From positions 110,476 to 174,475 of the forward strand of contig NZ_JAUCBS010000006.1 in assembly GCF_034676705.1 (NCBI RefSeq): DNA of 64,000 nt. The letters are read 5' to 3'. Of the stretch, positions 24,772-33,221 are shown piece after piece. Every line of letters starts with the position of its first letter. Position 1 is the stretch's first letter. A program made the translations under genes and the position numbers. The notes under the pieces were generated by a model. The model did no database searches, was not told the DNA's origin, and saw only the letters and a list, made by a program, of their open reading frames with translations. Source of the stretch: Gemmobacter sp. (GTDB lineage Bacteria; Pseudomonadota; Alphaproteobacteria; Rhodobacterales; Rhodobacteraceae).

Positions 24772-24862
24772 AATCCTCGCTCCGCCGGCATTACCCGGAT
24801 CAGCTGTGAAGGGTTCGCGCCAGCCTGCGCATCTCAGCCCCTGTCGGAGCACCCCTGGTTGC
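24772..24862 (-). promoter_or_regulatory. TPP (THI-box) riboswitch
   Basis: The minus strand carries the conserved TPP aptamer. AGGGGTGC opens the P2 arm, followed by a short GCTCC-GACA-GGGGC hairpin and the CTGAGA T-loop at 24837-24832. An extra GCGC-GCGC stem follows, then GAACCCTT closing P2, and the pyrophosphate arm CTGATCC-GGGTAATGCC-GGCGGAG (24803-24780). P5 is CCGG/CCGG around GTAATG, and P1 can form AACC with GGATT. The ykoF start follows within a few bases and its ribosome-binding purines lie in or next to the 3' strand, so thiamine pyrophosphate would block translation of ykoF-thiXZY. Confidence 0.95.
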
Positions 24863-25157
24863 GCCGGCACCATGCGGCGGGATTCGTCCGGTGTCAAGGG
24901 CGCGGGGCGGGTGCAGCTGACCCAGGCGCTCCAGCCGGCCCGACCTCAGCCTGAAGCGGCGGCCGGTGGCATTGGCAAAGCCCGGCTGCACATCGTCAAA
25001 GCGGCCGTTGGCATCGGTCACGGTGATCACCGCCACCGTGCTGCCCCCCCGCGTCAGCACGGTGCCAGCCGCAACCGGGGTCAGCGCGATGGCGGCATGA
25101 TAGCGGCTTTCCAGCCGCTCGCCCCCCATGCGGCAGATCGCGCCGCTGCCAGATTCA
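24863..25157. other. Intergenic region with no confident gene
   Basis: About 300 bases between the TPP riboswitch and the hairpins after the cupin gene. A minus-strand open frame runs 25129-24800 with gene-like codon use. However, it has no ribosome site, resembles nothing I recognise, and its end runs through the riboswitch. A 7-bp hairpin (AGCGGCT-TTCC-AGCCGCT) lies at 25102-25119. The ykoF promoter should lie in this stretch but no clear -35/-10 pair stands out. Confidence 0.4.
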
Positions 25158-25225
25158 CCCCGCCCCGGCGCAAGGCGGGGGGGACGCCGGCATGAACGGC
25201 GGGACAGGCCCCCTAGCCCCTGTCC
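25158..25225 (-). terminator. Tandem hairpins ending the TRAP2-hyuAB-cupin operon
   Basis: CCCCGCC / GGCGGGG (25158-25180) and GGACAGG / CCTGTCC (25202-25225) form two 7-bp stems; the second spans the cupin stop codon. On the minus strand the distal stem lies just after the operon's last gene. Neither is followed by a proper U-run, so the terminator call is moderate. Confidence 0.45.
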
Positions 25226-25608
25226 GGCGGGAAATCGGCGGCCTGATGGGCGACGATGTCCAGATAGTCCTTGCGGATGGGGCAGAAGATATCGAGGTTC
25301 ATCACCACCTCGTCCGAGATCGGCACCGCGCCATGCGGCACATCGGGCGGAATGCGCAGCACCTCGCCTGCGCCAACCTCCAGCGTCTGGTCGCCCACGG
25401 TCCAGCGCATCCGCCCGGTCAGCACCAGCGCGATCTGTTCGAACGGGTGGCTGTGAACGCCAAGGGTCATGCCCGGCTCCAGCCAGTTCATCACCAGCAG
25501 CACATCTTCGCCGCGAAAGCCGGCGCGGCTGACATGATCGCGCACGGCGAAGCGGGGCAGATCCTCCCATTTCACCGGCATGCGAAAGGGTTCCAGGGGT
25601 TTGCTCAT
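25213..25608 (-). CDS. Small cupin-domain protein
   Basis: 131 residues, one conserved beta-barrel. The metal-site motif of the first cupin box is HSHPFEQIALVLTGRM; the second is PPDVPHGAVPISDEVVM. The protein could be a small metalloenzyme or a ligand sensor. It follows hyuB by 17 nt on the same strand as the last gene of the TRAP2-iclR-hyuAB cluster, so it probably acts on the same substrate or intermediate. A cis-acting isomerase or epimerase role is conceivable but not shown. An ATG start at 25608 with AGGA a few bases upstream is consistent. Confidence 0.82.
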   Translation of the reverse strand: MSKPLEPFRMPVKWEDLPRFAVRDHVSRAGFRGEDVLLVMNWLEPGMTLGVHSHPFEQIALVLTGRMRWTVGDQTLEVGAGEVLRIPPDVPHGAVPISDEVVMNLDIFCPIRKDYLDIVAHQAADFPPDRG

Positions 25609-25625
25609 GCTATCCTCCTATCCGG

Positions 25626-27173
25626 TCAGCGCGCGCCAAAGCCGCCGCCGCCGGGGGTGATCATGGTGATCTCGTCGCCGGGCTTCATGTCGGTTTTGCC
25701 TTGCAGCACCACGGGTTTGCCGTTCACCAGAAACTGCCCTGCCCGTCCCGAGGCGCCCCCGGCCAGGCCCTGCGGCGCCTCTTGCAACCGGCTGGGAACC
25801 GCGTTCAGCAACCATGGCTGGCTGGTCCGCATGCGGAACCCGATGCGCTGGCCATCGCCGCCCGGCTGCGCGCCGGCGCCGCCAGACCCACGCTCCAGCT
25901 CCTTGCTGGTGAAGACGATGGGATAGGCGGCTTCCAGCACCTCGACCGGCACGGCGGACACACCCGTGGGGTAGCAGACGGCCGAAATCCCCGGCTTGGT
26001 CGCCCGCGCGCCCATGCCGCCCGAATAGTTGAACATGGACGAGGTGAAGGGCCGCCCCTCATCGTCCTGGCCTTGAATCTGCACCGTCCACACCGCGCCC
26101 GACCCTTCGGCCACCACCTTGTCCGGCACCACCTGCGCCAGCGCGTTCAGGATGGGGAAGGGCACATACATGCCCACCACATGCCGCGCATTGACGGGCG
26201 ACGGGTAGGTGGCGTTCACGATGCAGTTGTCGGGCAGTTTCAACCGGATGGGCGCCAGAGACCCCGCGTTGTTCGGCAGGTCGGGGTTCAGGGTGGACCG
26301 GATGGCAAAGGTGGCATAGGCCTGCGTATAGGCCGGCACCACGTTGATGCCGCGCGGGCTGCGGCCCGAGGATCCGGTGAAATCCACCACGATCTCGCCT
26401 GCCTCGGCATCAATCGTCACGGCGGTTTTCAGCGTGATACGATCGCCCCCCGGCACGTCGAAGGTGCTTTCGCCATGATAGGTGCCGCCCTGCAACGCCC
26501 GGATCGAGTCGCGCGTCGCCTGTTCCGACCGCGACAGGATCTCGTCCGACAGCGCCTCGATATCGTCCAGCCCGTAGCGGTCGCACAGCGCGTTCAGCCG
26601 CTGCGAGGCGATCATCCCCGACGACACCTGCGCCCCAAGATCACCCAGCAGGGCATCGGGCGTGCGCACGTTGCGGGTGATGATGGAAAACAACGTCTCG
26701 TTCCGCACCCCGGCCTCGTACAGTTTCAGGACCGGGATCCACAGCCCTTCCTCGTGTATGTCGCGCGCCCCGGACCCGATGCCATAGCCGCCGATATCGG
26801 TATGGTGGATGGTCGATCCGGCATAGCCGATCAGCCGTTCTCCCCGGAAGATCGGCGACAGCACGGTAATGTCGAAGAAATGCCCCGCCGACATCCAGGG
26901 GTCATTGGTGATCAGCACATCGCCTGGTTTCAGGCTGGCAGCATCGACATGTTGCAGCAGGTTCGCCGCCGCTGCGGCCAGCGAGTTGATATGGCCCGGC
27001 GTGCCGGTGACCGCCTGCGCCACCATCCGGGCGCGGGCATCGAACAGGCCGTTGGCCAGGTCGCCCGCCTCGCGCACGATGGGGGAAAAGGCGATGCGTT
27101 GCAGCGCGCGGGCCTGTTCGGACACGATCCCGATCATGTTCGACCACAGGATTTGCAGTTCTACGCCGTCCAT
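25626..27173 (-). CDS. hyuB: Hydantoinase B / N-methylhydantoinase beta-subunit family
   Basis: 515 residues of the HyuB family. Conserved features are FSPIVREAGDLANGLFDA near the N-terminus, PGDVLITNDPWMSAGHFFDITVL, HHTDIGG, and the C-terminal RGSGGAGAQPGGDG and MITPGGGGFGAR. HyuB partners HyuA in ATP-dependent opening of cyclic amides such as hydantoins and 5-oxoproline; the family also includes acetone and acetophenone carboxylase subunits. ATG at 27173 is chosen because GGAG lies eight bases upstream; a TTG six bases earlier overlaps the hyuA stop but is too close to the ribosome site. Substrate not determined. Confidence 0.9.
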   Translation of the reverse strand: MDGVELQILWSNMIGIVSEQARALQRIAFSPIVREAGDLANGLFDARARMVAQAVTGTPGHINSLAAAAANLLQHVDAASLKPGDVLITNDPWMSAGHFFDITVLSPIFRGERLIGYAGSTIHHTDIGGYGIGSGARDIHEEGLWIPVLKLYEAGVRNETLFSIITRNVRTPDALLGDLGAQVSSGMIASQRLNALCDRYGLDDIEALSDEILSRSEQATRDSIRALQGGTYHGESTFDVPGGDRITLKTAVTIDAEAGEIVVDFTGSSGRSPRGINVVPAYTQAYATFAIRSTLNPDLPNNAGSLAPIRLKLPDNCIVNATYPSPVNARHVVGMYVPFPILNALAQVVPDKVVAEGSGAVWTVQIQGQDDEGRPFTSSMFNYSGGMGARATKPGISAVCYPTGVSAVPVEVLEAAYPIVFTSKELERGSGGAGAQPGGDGQRIGFRMRTSQPWLLNAVPSRLQEAPQGLAGGASGRAGQFLVNGKPVVLQGKTDMKPGDEITMITPGGGGFGAR

Positions 27174-27175
27174 GT

Positions 27176-29251
27176 TCAACGCTCCGTCGTCTTGTCGGCA
27201 ATCAGGCTGCCATTGGGGTGCAGGCGGATCGTCCAGCCGGGCAGGACGAAGATGGTGGTTTCGCGTTCTTCCACGATCACCGGGCCGGGGATGACATCGC
27301 CCTCCATCAGTTCGGAGCGGGCATAGACGGCGGTTTCCACCGGCTTGCCGCGCAGATGCACGATGCGGCTGCGCGGGGTGGGGCGGGTGCCGCCCTTGAC
27401 CACATGGGCGGTGGCGCGGTCGGGCAGGCGGCCGCGGGCGGTGACGTGCCAGTTGACCAGTTCAATCGCCATGCCGTCCAGCTTCAGCCCGTATTGCGCC
27501 ACGTATTCGCGTTCAAAGATCGCGCGCATTGCCGGGGCATCCAGGCCGGTGCGGGGGTCGAACGGCAGGTCGATCCGCAGTTCCCACTGCTGGCCCAGAT
27601 AGCGCAGGTCGGCGCCAAAGACGAAACCGATGTCGGCCGGCGCAAGGCCCGCCTCGGTCAGGGCGGCGGTGCCTTCGTCGGTCATCTGGCACACAAAGGC
27701 GGCAGCGGCGGCCGGGTCCAGCGTGTCGATCGGGCCAAGCTGGCTGCGGACCAGATCAATCTGGGCCGGCGTCACCAGCGTGCCGAACGCCGACAGGACC
27801 GAGGCCAGCGGCGGGTAGATCACTTGCGTGGAATCGATCAGGTCGGCCACAAGGCAGGCATGCACCGGCCCGGCCCCGCCAAAGGCCAGCATCGGCAGGC
27901 CGCGGTAATCGACGCCCCGGTCGGTGGCATGGGTGCGCGCGGCGCCGGCCATCTGTTCGCAGACCACCTCATAGATACCCCAGGCGGTCTGTTCGGGGCT
28001 TAGCCCGATGCGCGCGCCCAGCTTGGCAATCGCGGCCCGTGCGCCCGCTGCATCCAGCTTCATGTCGCCGCCAAGGAAGCGGTCGGGATCGAGGATCCCC
28101 AGCACCACATCGGCATCGGTGACGCAAGGATTGGTGCCCCCGCGCCCATAGCTGACCGGGCCGGGGATCGACCCCGCGCTTTCCGGCCCCGTCCGCAGCA
28201 GGCCCAGATCATCCACCCAGGCGATGGATCCGCCGCCTGCCCCGATCTCGATCATGTCGATCGAGGGCACGGTGATCGGCATGCCCGACCCGGGCTTGAA
28301 GCGGTAGCGGCGGTCCACCTCGAACGTGCCGGTGACCAGCGGTTCGTGGTTCTGGATCATGCAGGCCTTGGCGGTGGTGCCGCCCATGTCGAAGGAAATC
28401 AGATCCGGCAGCCCGAACATGCGCGAGAAATAGCAGGCCACCAGCGCCCCCGCCGCCGGGCCGCTTTCGATCATCCGCACCGGCAGGGTGCCCGCGCGTT
28501 CTGCGCCAATCACCCCGCCGTTCGACAGCATGATCAGCGGTTGCTGAGAGAACCCTTGCCGGCCCAGCTCCTCGATCAGCGCGTTCAGGTAGGGGCGGGT
28601 GATCGGCACGGTATAGGCGTTGATCGCCACGGTCGAGGTGCGCAGGTATTCGCGCATCTGCGGCGCGATCTCGGATGACAGAGACACAAAGATCCCCGGC
28701 GCCTCGCGGGCAAAGACCTGCGCCACCAGCGCCTCGTTGGCACCGTTGCGATAGGCGTTGATCAGGCTGACTGCGACCGACTGGATGCCGCGCGCCACGC
28801 AATCGCGGGCGATGGCGGCAATCTCGGCCTCTTGGGCGGCCTTTTCCACGCTGCCATCGGCCAGCACCCGTTCGTCCAGCCCCCAGGTGCGTTCGCGCGG
28901 GATCAGCGGTTCGGCGAATTCGATCTGCGGATCGTACATGTCATAGCGGTGTTCATCGCGGATATAGAGAATATCCGTGAACCCCTTGGTCAGGATCAGG
29001 CCCACCGGCGGGCCCTTGCGTTCGATCAGGGCATTGGTCACCACCGTCGTGGCATGCACCATCACGTCATTCACCTGCGCCGGCCCGATCCCGGCGCGGC
29101 CCATCACCAGGTCCACGCCGCGAAAGAACCCCTCCAGCAGGTTGCCGTGCGTGGTCAGGGTCTTGTCCACAAAGGTGCGTCCGTCGTCGGCCAGCAGGAC
29201 GGCATCGGTAAAGGTGCCCCCGATGTCGACCGCAAGCGAATATCTGGTCAT
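27176..29251 (-). CDS. hyuA: Hydantoinase A / oxoprolinase-family ATPase subunit
   Basis: 691 residues. The N-terminal ASKHA-type phosphate loop is YSLAVDIGGTFTDAVLL; further motifs are HATTVVTNALIERKG, SFDMGGTTAKACMI, EIGAGGGSIAWVD, GPESAGSIPGPVSYGRGGTNP and AFGGAGPVHACLVADL. HyuA hydrolyses ATP to drive ring-opening of a lactam or ureide together with HyuB. The IclR gene just upstream overlaps by 4 nt, and a TRAP importer precedes it, so uptake, control and ring-opening are in one operon. A third zinc-binding subunit, as in acetone carboxylase, is not present, which favours hydantoinase-like activity. Confidence 0.92.
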   Translation of the reverse strand: MTRYSLAVDIGGTFTDAVLLADDGRTFVDKTLTTHGNLLEGFFRGVDLVMGRAGIGPAQVNDVMVHATTVVTNALIERKGPPVGLILTKGFTDILYIRDEHRYDMYDPQIEFAEPLIPRERTWGLDERVLADGSVEKAAQEAEIAAIARDCVARGIQSVAVSLINAYRNGANEALVAQVFAREAPGIFVSLSSEIAPQMREYLRTSTVAINAYTVPITRPYLNALIEELGRQGFSQQPLIMLSNGGVIGAERAGTLPVRMIESGPAAGALVACYFSRMFGLPDLISFDMGGTTAKACMIQNHEPLVTGTFEVDRRYRFKPGSGMPITVPSIDMIEIGAGGGSIAWVDDLGLLRTGPESAGSIPGPVSYGRGGTNPCVTDADVVLGILDPDRFLGGDMKLDAAGARAAIAKLGARIGLSPEQTAWGIYEVVCEQMAGAARTHATDRGVDYRGLPMLAFGGAGPVHACLVADLIDSTQVIYPPLASVLSAFGTLVTPAQIDLVRSQLGPIDTLDPAAAAAFVCQMTDEGTAALTEAGLAPADIGFVFGADLRYLGQQWELRIDLPFDPRTGLDAPAMRAIFEREYVAQYGLKLDGMAIELVNWHVTARGRLPDRATAHVVKGGTRPTPRSRIVHLRGKPVETAVYARSELMEGDVIPGPVIVEERETTIFVLPGWTIRLHPNGSLIADKTTER

Positions 29252-30015
29252 GTGCGTTGATCCGTATTGCCGAGATTGGTGGAAAGTCTGCGCGCCGCAT
29301 CCGTCAGCGCCTGAACAAAGCGCGGCTCGGGCGGGGTGCCGATGATGAAGGTGGGGCCCGCGATGGTCAGCGTGGCCACGAAGGCGCCCGTCATGTCGTA
29401 GACGGGCGCGGAAACGGCGGTGACGCCTTGCAGCGTCTCGTTCGGGGCCTCGGCCCAGCCGCGGGCCTGCACGGCGGCCACTTCGGTGGTCAGTTGCGCA
29501 GGGTCCACATGGGTTTCGCCTGTCCAGGCCCGCAGGGTTTCGGCCAGCCGCGCGCCCCCGAAGGCCAGCGCGATCTTGCCCTGGGCCGAGGCGTGGAAAT
29601 CCAGCAGCGCGCCGGGGCGGGTGACGATTTCCACCGGCTGCTGGCTGCGCACCATGTCCAGGATCCGCATCCCGCCCGCTTCCATCTGGGAAAACGACAC
29701 GGTGAACCCGGTCAGGTCGCGCAAGGCCACCATGACGGGGCGCGCCTCGCGCAGGATGTCGGTGGAATCGGCCAGCGCCTGACCCAGATGATACAGCTTG
29801 TAGGACAGGCGGTAGCGTTCCGTTTCGGGATCCTGCAACACATAGCCCATGGACAGCAGCGTCCGCAGGAACCGGAACACCCGCACCTTCGACGCCCCGA
29901 TCCGGCGGGCGAGGTCGGACAGCGCCACCGGCTTGCCGATCTCGGCCATCACCTCGACGATCAGAAAGGCCATCTGGGTGGACTGGTTGGCGGATTTGTC
30001 GAGTTCTACGGCCAT
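29248..30015 (-). CDS. IclR-family transcriptional regulator (IclR-1)
   Basis: 255 residues. The N-terminal winged helix reads VALSDLARRIGASKVRVFRFLRTLLSMGYVLQD. The C-terminal IclR effector domain includes LRDLTGFTVSFSQMEAGGM and FHASAQGKIALAFGG. The family regulates catabolic operons by sensing the substrate or product. It lies within the TRAP2-hyuAB cluster in the same direction, 7 nt after dctM, so it is likely autoregulatory through the promoter before dctP. A GTG one codon upstream of the ATG at 30015 is an alternative start. Confidence 0.88.
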   Translation of the reverse strand: MAVELDKSANQSTQMAFLIVEVMAEIGKPVALSDLARRIGASKVRVFRFLRTLLSMGYVLQDPETERYRLSYKLYHLGQALADSTDILREARPVMVALRDLTGFTVSFSQMEAGGMRILDMVRSQQPVEIVTRPGALLDFHASAQGKIALAFGGARLAETLRAWTGETHVDPAQLTTEVAAVQARGWAEAPNETLQGVTAVSAPVYDMTGAFVATLTIAGPTFIIGTPPEPRFVQALTDAARRLSTNLGNTDQRT

Positions 30016-30022
30016 CACACCC

Positions 30023-31297
30023 TCACTTGAACAGACCGGGAATCCAGAGCGATACGCCCGGAACCGCGGCGACCAGCGCCAGCACCACCACGCACAGCCC
30101 CAGCATGGGCAAGGCGGCGCGGGTGACCGCCTGCAACGGGCTGCGCGCGATGGAACTGACGATGAACAGCACCAGCCCCACGGGCGGCGTACACATGCCG
30201 ATCATCAGGTTCATCACCACCATCACGCCCATCTGCACCGGATCCATGCCGATGGTGGGCGACAGCGCGTTCAGCACCGGCATGATCAGCACCATGGCCG
30301 CCAGCGGTTCCAGAAACAGGCCCAGGATCAGCAGGATGACGTTCAGCAGGATCACCAGCAGCACGGGGTTTTCCGTCAGGCCCAGGATCAGCGCCGCCAC
30401 CTTTTGCGGCAGGCTTTCGATGCCCAGGACAAAGCCCGTCATGCTGGCCATCGCCACCACCAGCATCACGCCGGCCGACATGGTCGCGGTGTCGTAAAAG
30501 CATTGCCGCAGCCTGGACCATGGCAACGAGCGATAGATGAACACCCCGGTCAGCAGCGCATAGATGCAGGCCACGCCGGCGGCCTCGGTCGGGGTGAACA
30601 TGCCGGTGCGGATGCCCACCACGATGAAGATCGGCAGCACGACGGCGGGAAAGGCGGCGTGCAGCACGCTCCAGCGTTTCTCGCGCGGGACGGGGGCGGC
30701 CACGGGATGGTTTTCGCGGTGGCCCTTCCACAGCGCATAGACCAGCAGCAGGGCGCCCAGCAGGATCCCGGGCAGGATGCCGGCCAGGAACAGATCGCCG
30801 ATCGAGGTGCCGGTCAGCACGCCGAACAGGATCAGCGGCAGCGACGGCGGGATCAGCGGGCCCAGCAGCGACCCCGTGGCGGTCAGCGCGGCGGCATAGG
30901 CGGGGTCATAGCCATCGCGTTTCATCGGCGGGATCATGATGCCGCCGACCGCCGCCGCCTCGGACGTGGCGGCACCGCTGGGGCCCGACAGCATGAAGTT
31001 GGCCAGCACGTTGACGATGGCCAGCCCGCCCTTGATCCGCCCGACCAGGAACTGCGCCGCGCGCACGATATGCCCGGTCAGGTTCGCGGCATTCATCAGG
31101 TTGCCGGCCAGAATGAAGAACGGGATCGTCAGCAGCAGGAAACTGTCGATGCCGGCGATCATGCGCTGCGGAAAGGCGATCAGCAGGTGGCTGTGCCCCT
31201 CGATCAGCAGATAGACCAGCGAGGCCATGCCCAGCCCCAGCGCCACCGGCATGCCGATCAGCAGGGCAAGGAAAAAGATGGCAAGATAGGCGATCAT
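30023..31297 (-). CDS. dctM: TRAP transporter large permease 2 (DctM family)
   Basis: 424 residues and about 12 hydrophobic helices. DctM landmarks are LTIPFFILAGNLMNAANLTGHIV, SGPSGAATSEAAAVGGIMIPPM, GPLIPPSLPLILFGVLTGTS, MFTPTEAAGVACIYALL and MCTPPVGLVLFIVSSIA. It overlaps the small permease gene by 4 nt. With DctP and DctQ it imports a substrate probably handled by HyuAB. Confidence 0.94.
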   Translation of the reverse strand: MIAYLAIFFLALLIGMPVALGLGMASLVYLLIEGHSHLLIAFPQRMIAGIDSFLLLTIPFFILAGNLMNAANLTGHIVRAAQFLVGRIKGGLAIVNVLANFMLSGPSGAATSEAAAVGGIMIPPMKRDGYDPAYAAALTATGSLLGPLIPPSLPLILFGVLTGTSIGDLFLAGILPGILLGALLLVYALWKGHRENHPVAAPVPREKRWSVLHAAFPAVVLPIFIVVGIRTGMFTPTEAAGVACIYALLTGVFIYRSLPWSRLRQCFYDTATMSAGVMLVVAMASMTGFVLGIESLPQKVAALILGLTENPVLLVILLNVILLILGLFLEPLAAMVLIMPVLNALSPTIGMDPVQMGVMVVMNLMIGMCTPPVGLVLFIVSSIARSPLQAVTRAALPMLGLCVVVLALVAAVPGVSLWIPGLFK

Positions 31298-31854
31298 CCG
31301 TGAACCTCGGGTTCGGGGGTGGCGCGCAGGTCGGCGGCATGTTCGCCGGTGCCGATCATGCGGGCATAAAGGACGATGTCGGCGGCCAGCCGCAGGGCAA
31401 ACAGCCCCAGCCCGACCGGCAGCGCGATATAGACCCAGTAGACGGCTGGCACCGGAAAATCGGGGCCGAACAGATCGCCCAGCAGGAACTTCAGCGCCGG
31501 TATGGGCGCGCTGCCCATGCGGCCCGCATAGGACAGGCCCATGCGGATCAGCACCACCAGCAGCACGATGCCCGCGACATTGGCCAGCATCGCCAGCACC
31601 AGCCCCCCGACCCGGGGCAAGGCATCGCGCAGCATGGGCACGCTGGCGATCTCGCCACGTTCATAGGCCACCATCGCCGCCAGGAACGACACCCAGATCA
31701 GCAGATAGCGGCAGACCTCCTCGGCCCAGATCAGCGAGGCGGAAAAGCCGTAGCGCAGCACGATCTGCGCCGTCATCACGGCAAGAAGCACGATCAGCAG
31801 CCACACCAGCACGGTGGACAGGATTTGGTCGAACAAACGGCGCAGGCGGCGCAT
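31294..31854 (-). CDS. dctQ: TRAP transporter small permease 2 (DctQ family)
   Basis: 186 residues with four predicted helices: VLVWLLIVLLAVMTAQIVLRYG, then WAEEVCRYLLIWVSFLAAMVAYERGE, then LVLAMLANVAGIVLLVVLIRMGL, and a last one around VYIALPVGLGLFALRLAADIV. Four-helix DctQ architecture is clear. The gene is separated from the binding-protein gene by 122 nt carrying hairpins and overlaps dctM by 4 nt. Confidence 0.9.
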   Translation of the reverse strand: MRRLRRLFDQILSTVLVWLLIVLLAVMTAQIVLRYGFSASLIWAEEVCRYLLIWVSFLAAMVAYERGEIASVPMLRDALPRVGGLVLAMLANVAGIVLLVVLIRMGLSYAGRMGSAPIPALKFLLGDLFGPDFPVPAVYWVYIALPVGLGLFALRLAADIVLYARMIGTGEHAADLRATPEPEVHG

Positions 31855-31951
31855 GGCAATGTTCCCGTTCGGGCAAGCCGGTTCCGGTGCGGCACGCTTG
31901 GGCGCAGCCGCTGGCAGGCAGGTCGTCGGCGGTTGGAAGGGCGCGGGGCAT

Positions 31952-31977
31952 GGCCGGGCGGCCAGCCCCGCAGGGCT
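31952..31977 (-). terminator. Paired stem-loops between dctP2 and dctQ2
   Basis: GGCCG-GG-CGGCC (31952-31963; the two-base loop suggests the inner pair is open) and AGCCC-CGCA-GGGCT (31964-31977) stand side by side right after the dctP stop on the minus strand. They resemble the stem-loops after the other two binding-protein genes in this window and probably reduce read-through or protect the 5' message. Confidence 0.5.
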
Positions 31978-32960
31978 CAGTTCGTCTTGCGCACGGCGTC
32001 GACAAAGGTCTTGATCAGCGGATCCTTGGCCAGCCAGGCCTCCATGACCGGCTGTTCCAGCGCCTGCATCGCCGGCAGGTCGGACAGGGTGGCAATGGTC
32101 ACGCCCTTGGCCTGCAACTGCTTGGCGATCTCGGCTTCCTGATCGCGGGCCAGGGCGTAGTGTTCGGCGATCACCTCGTGCCCGGCGGCGATGATGGCGG
32201 CTTTCACATCGGCCGGCAGCCGGTCGATGGTGGCGCTGCCCATCATCAGCACGCCCGGCCAGAAGTAATGCCCGGTCAGCGTCACATGCTTGGCCGCCTC
32301 GTACAGGCTTTCGGCATAGGCCGACGACAGGTTGATTTCCACCGCGTCGATGGTGCCGGTTTCCAGCGCCGAGAACACCTCGCCATAGGCAAGGCCGATG
32401 GGGCTGGCGCCGGTTGCGGTCCAGATCGCCTTGTGCAGCGGCGTGGGCACGATGCGGGTTTTCAGCCCGGCGAAATCGGCGACCGACTGCACGGGTTTGG
32501 TGCGCGACAGGAAATGACGCTGGCCCGCCTCGATATACCCCAGCCCGGTAATGCCCAGCGGCCCCAGCGAATCCAGCATCTTCTGCCCGACGTCCGAGGC
32601 CAGCACGGCCGCCATCCTGTCATAGCTGGGCACCAGGAACGGCAGTTGCAGCGCGTCGAAGGCGGGGGCGTTCAGGGTCAGCGGAATGGTCGGCACCGAA
32701 ACCAGCGCCCCGTCGATGGTGCCCAGCTGCACGCCTTCCAGCAGCTGGCGGTCATCGCCCAGCTGGCGGTCGCCGAACACCTCGATCTTGACCTTGCCGC
32801 CGGTCTTGGCGGCGACCTTTTCGGCAAACATCACCAGCCCGGTCTGGAACAGGTGGCTGGATGTGGCGGCATGGCCGAATTTCAACGTGATGTCCTGCGC
32901 AAAGCCCACCGCCGGGCAAAGCGCGACCAAGGCGGCAAAAAGGCCGCTGCGCATGTTCAT
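31977..32960 (-). CDS. dctP: TRAP transporter substrate-binding protein 2 (DctP family)
   Basis: 327 residues with a GGGAGGAG ribosome site. Signal peptide: MNMRSGLFAALVALCPAVGFAQ. The mature protein has DctP features: LKFGHAATSSHLFQTGLVMFAEKV, KIEVFGDRQLGDDRQLLEGVQLG, the FAGLKTRIVPTPLHKAI ligand-site loop with its conserved arginine, and FSALETGTIDAVEI. It would scavenge a small anionic ligand, plausibly the cyclic amide degraded by HyuAB. It is first in the TRAP2 operon, and its promoter region carries IclR-type palindromes. Confidence 0.92.
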   Translation of the reverse strand: MNMRSGLFAALVALCPAVGFAQDITLKFGHAATSSHLFQTGLVMFAEKVAAKTGGKVKIEVFGDRQLGDDRQLLEGVQLGTIDGALVSVPTIPLTLNAPAFDALQLPFLVPSYDRMAAVLASDVGQKMLDSLGPLGITGLGYIEAGQRHFLSRTKPVQSVADFAGLKTRIVPTPLHKAIWTATGASPIGLAYGEVFSALETGTIDAVEINLSSAYAESLYEAAKHVTLTGHYFWPGVLMMGSATIDRLPADVKAAIIAAGHEVIAEHYALARDQEAEIAKQLQAKGVTIATLSDLPAMQALEQPVMEAWLAKDPLIKTFVDAVRKTN

Positions 32961-32978
32961 TGTTGTCTCCTCCCTATG

Positions 32979-33013
32979 TGTTTCTCTTATTGAAACATCA
33001 TTACAGAATAAGA
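32979..33013 (-). promoter_or_regulatory. Overlapping palindromes upstream of dctP2 (candidate IclR-1 operator)
   Basis: TGTTTC-N7-GAAACA (32979-32997) and TCTTATT-N15-AATAAGA (32985-33013) overlap, starting 19 nt before the dctP ATG. The core TTTCTCTTATTGAAA (32981-32995) matches 12 of 15 positions of the TTTCACTATTTGAAA palindrome at 54525. IclR regulators typically bind such 5-5-5 palindromes. The remainder of the 261-nt intergenic region before the RTX gene is GC-rich with no clear promoter. Confidence 0.5.
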
Positions 33014-33221
33014 TACATGTTGATTCGGATCAACCGGCTCTGTGGCATTTCGGCGCGGCAGGCGGGATCCGATTCCGCATATCCCTGCCCCTTCGGTCCT
33101 GCTGCGGCGGGGCAAGGCGCGGGCCTGTTCCCCACGGAACAGCGACAGGGGGCGATCCGGGGCAAAACGGGGTCAGACGGCCGCACGAGGCCGCAGCAAC
33201 CCCGAACCCCAGGAGACCGCC

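Noticed and set aside
24800..25129. Possible 109-codon gene on the minus strand before the TPP riboswitch
   Set aside because: Codon usage looks coding, but there is no ribosome site, no recognisable family and the 3' end runs through the riboswitch. Kept only as a note in the intergenic entry.
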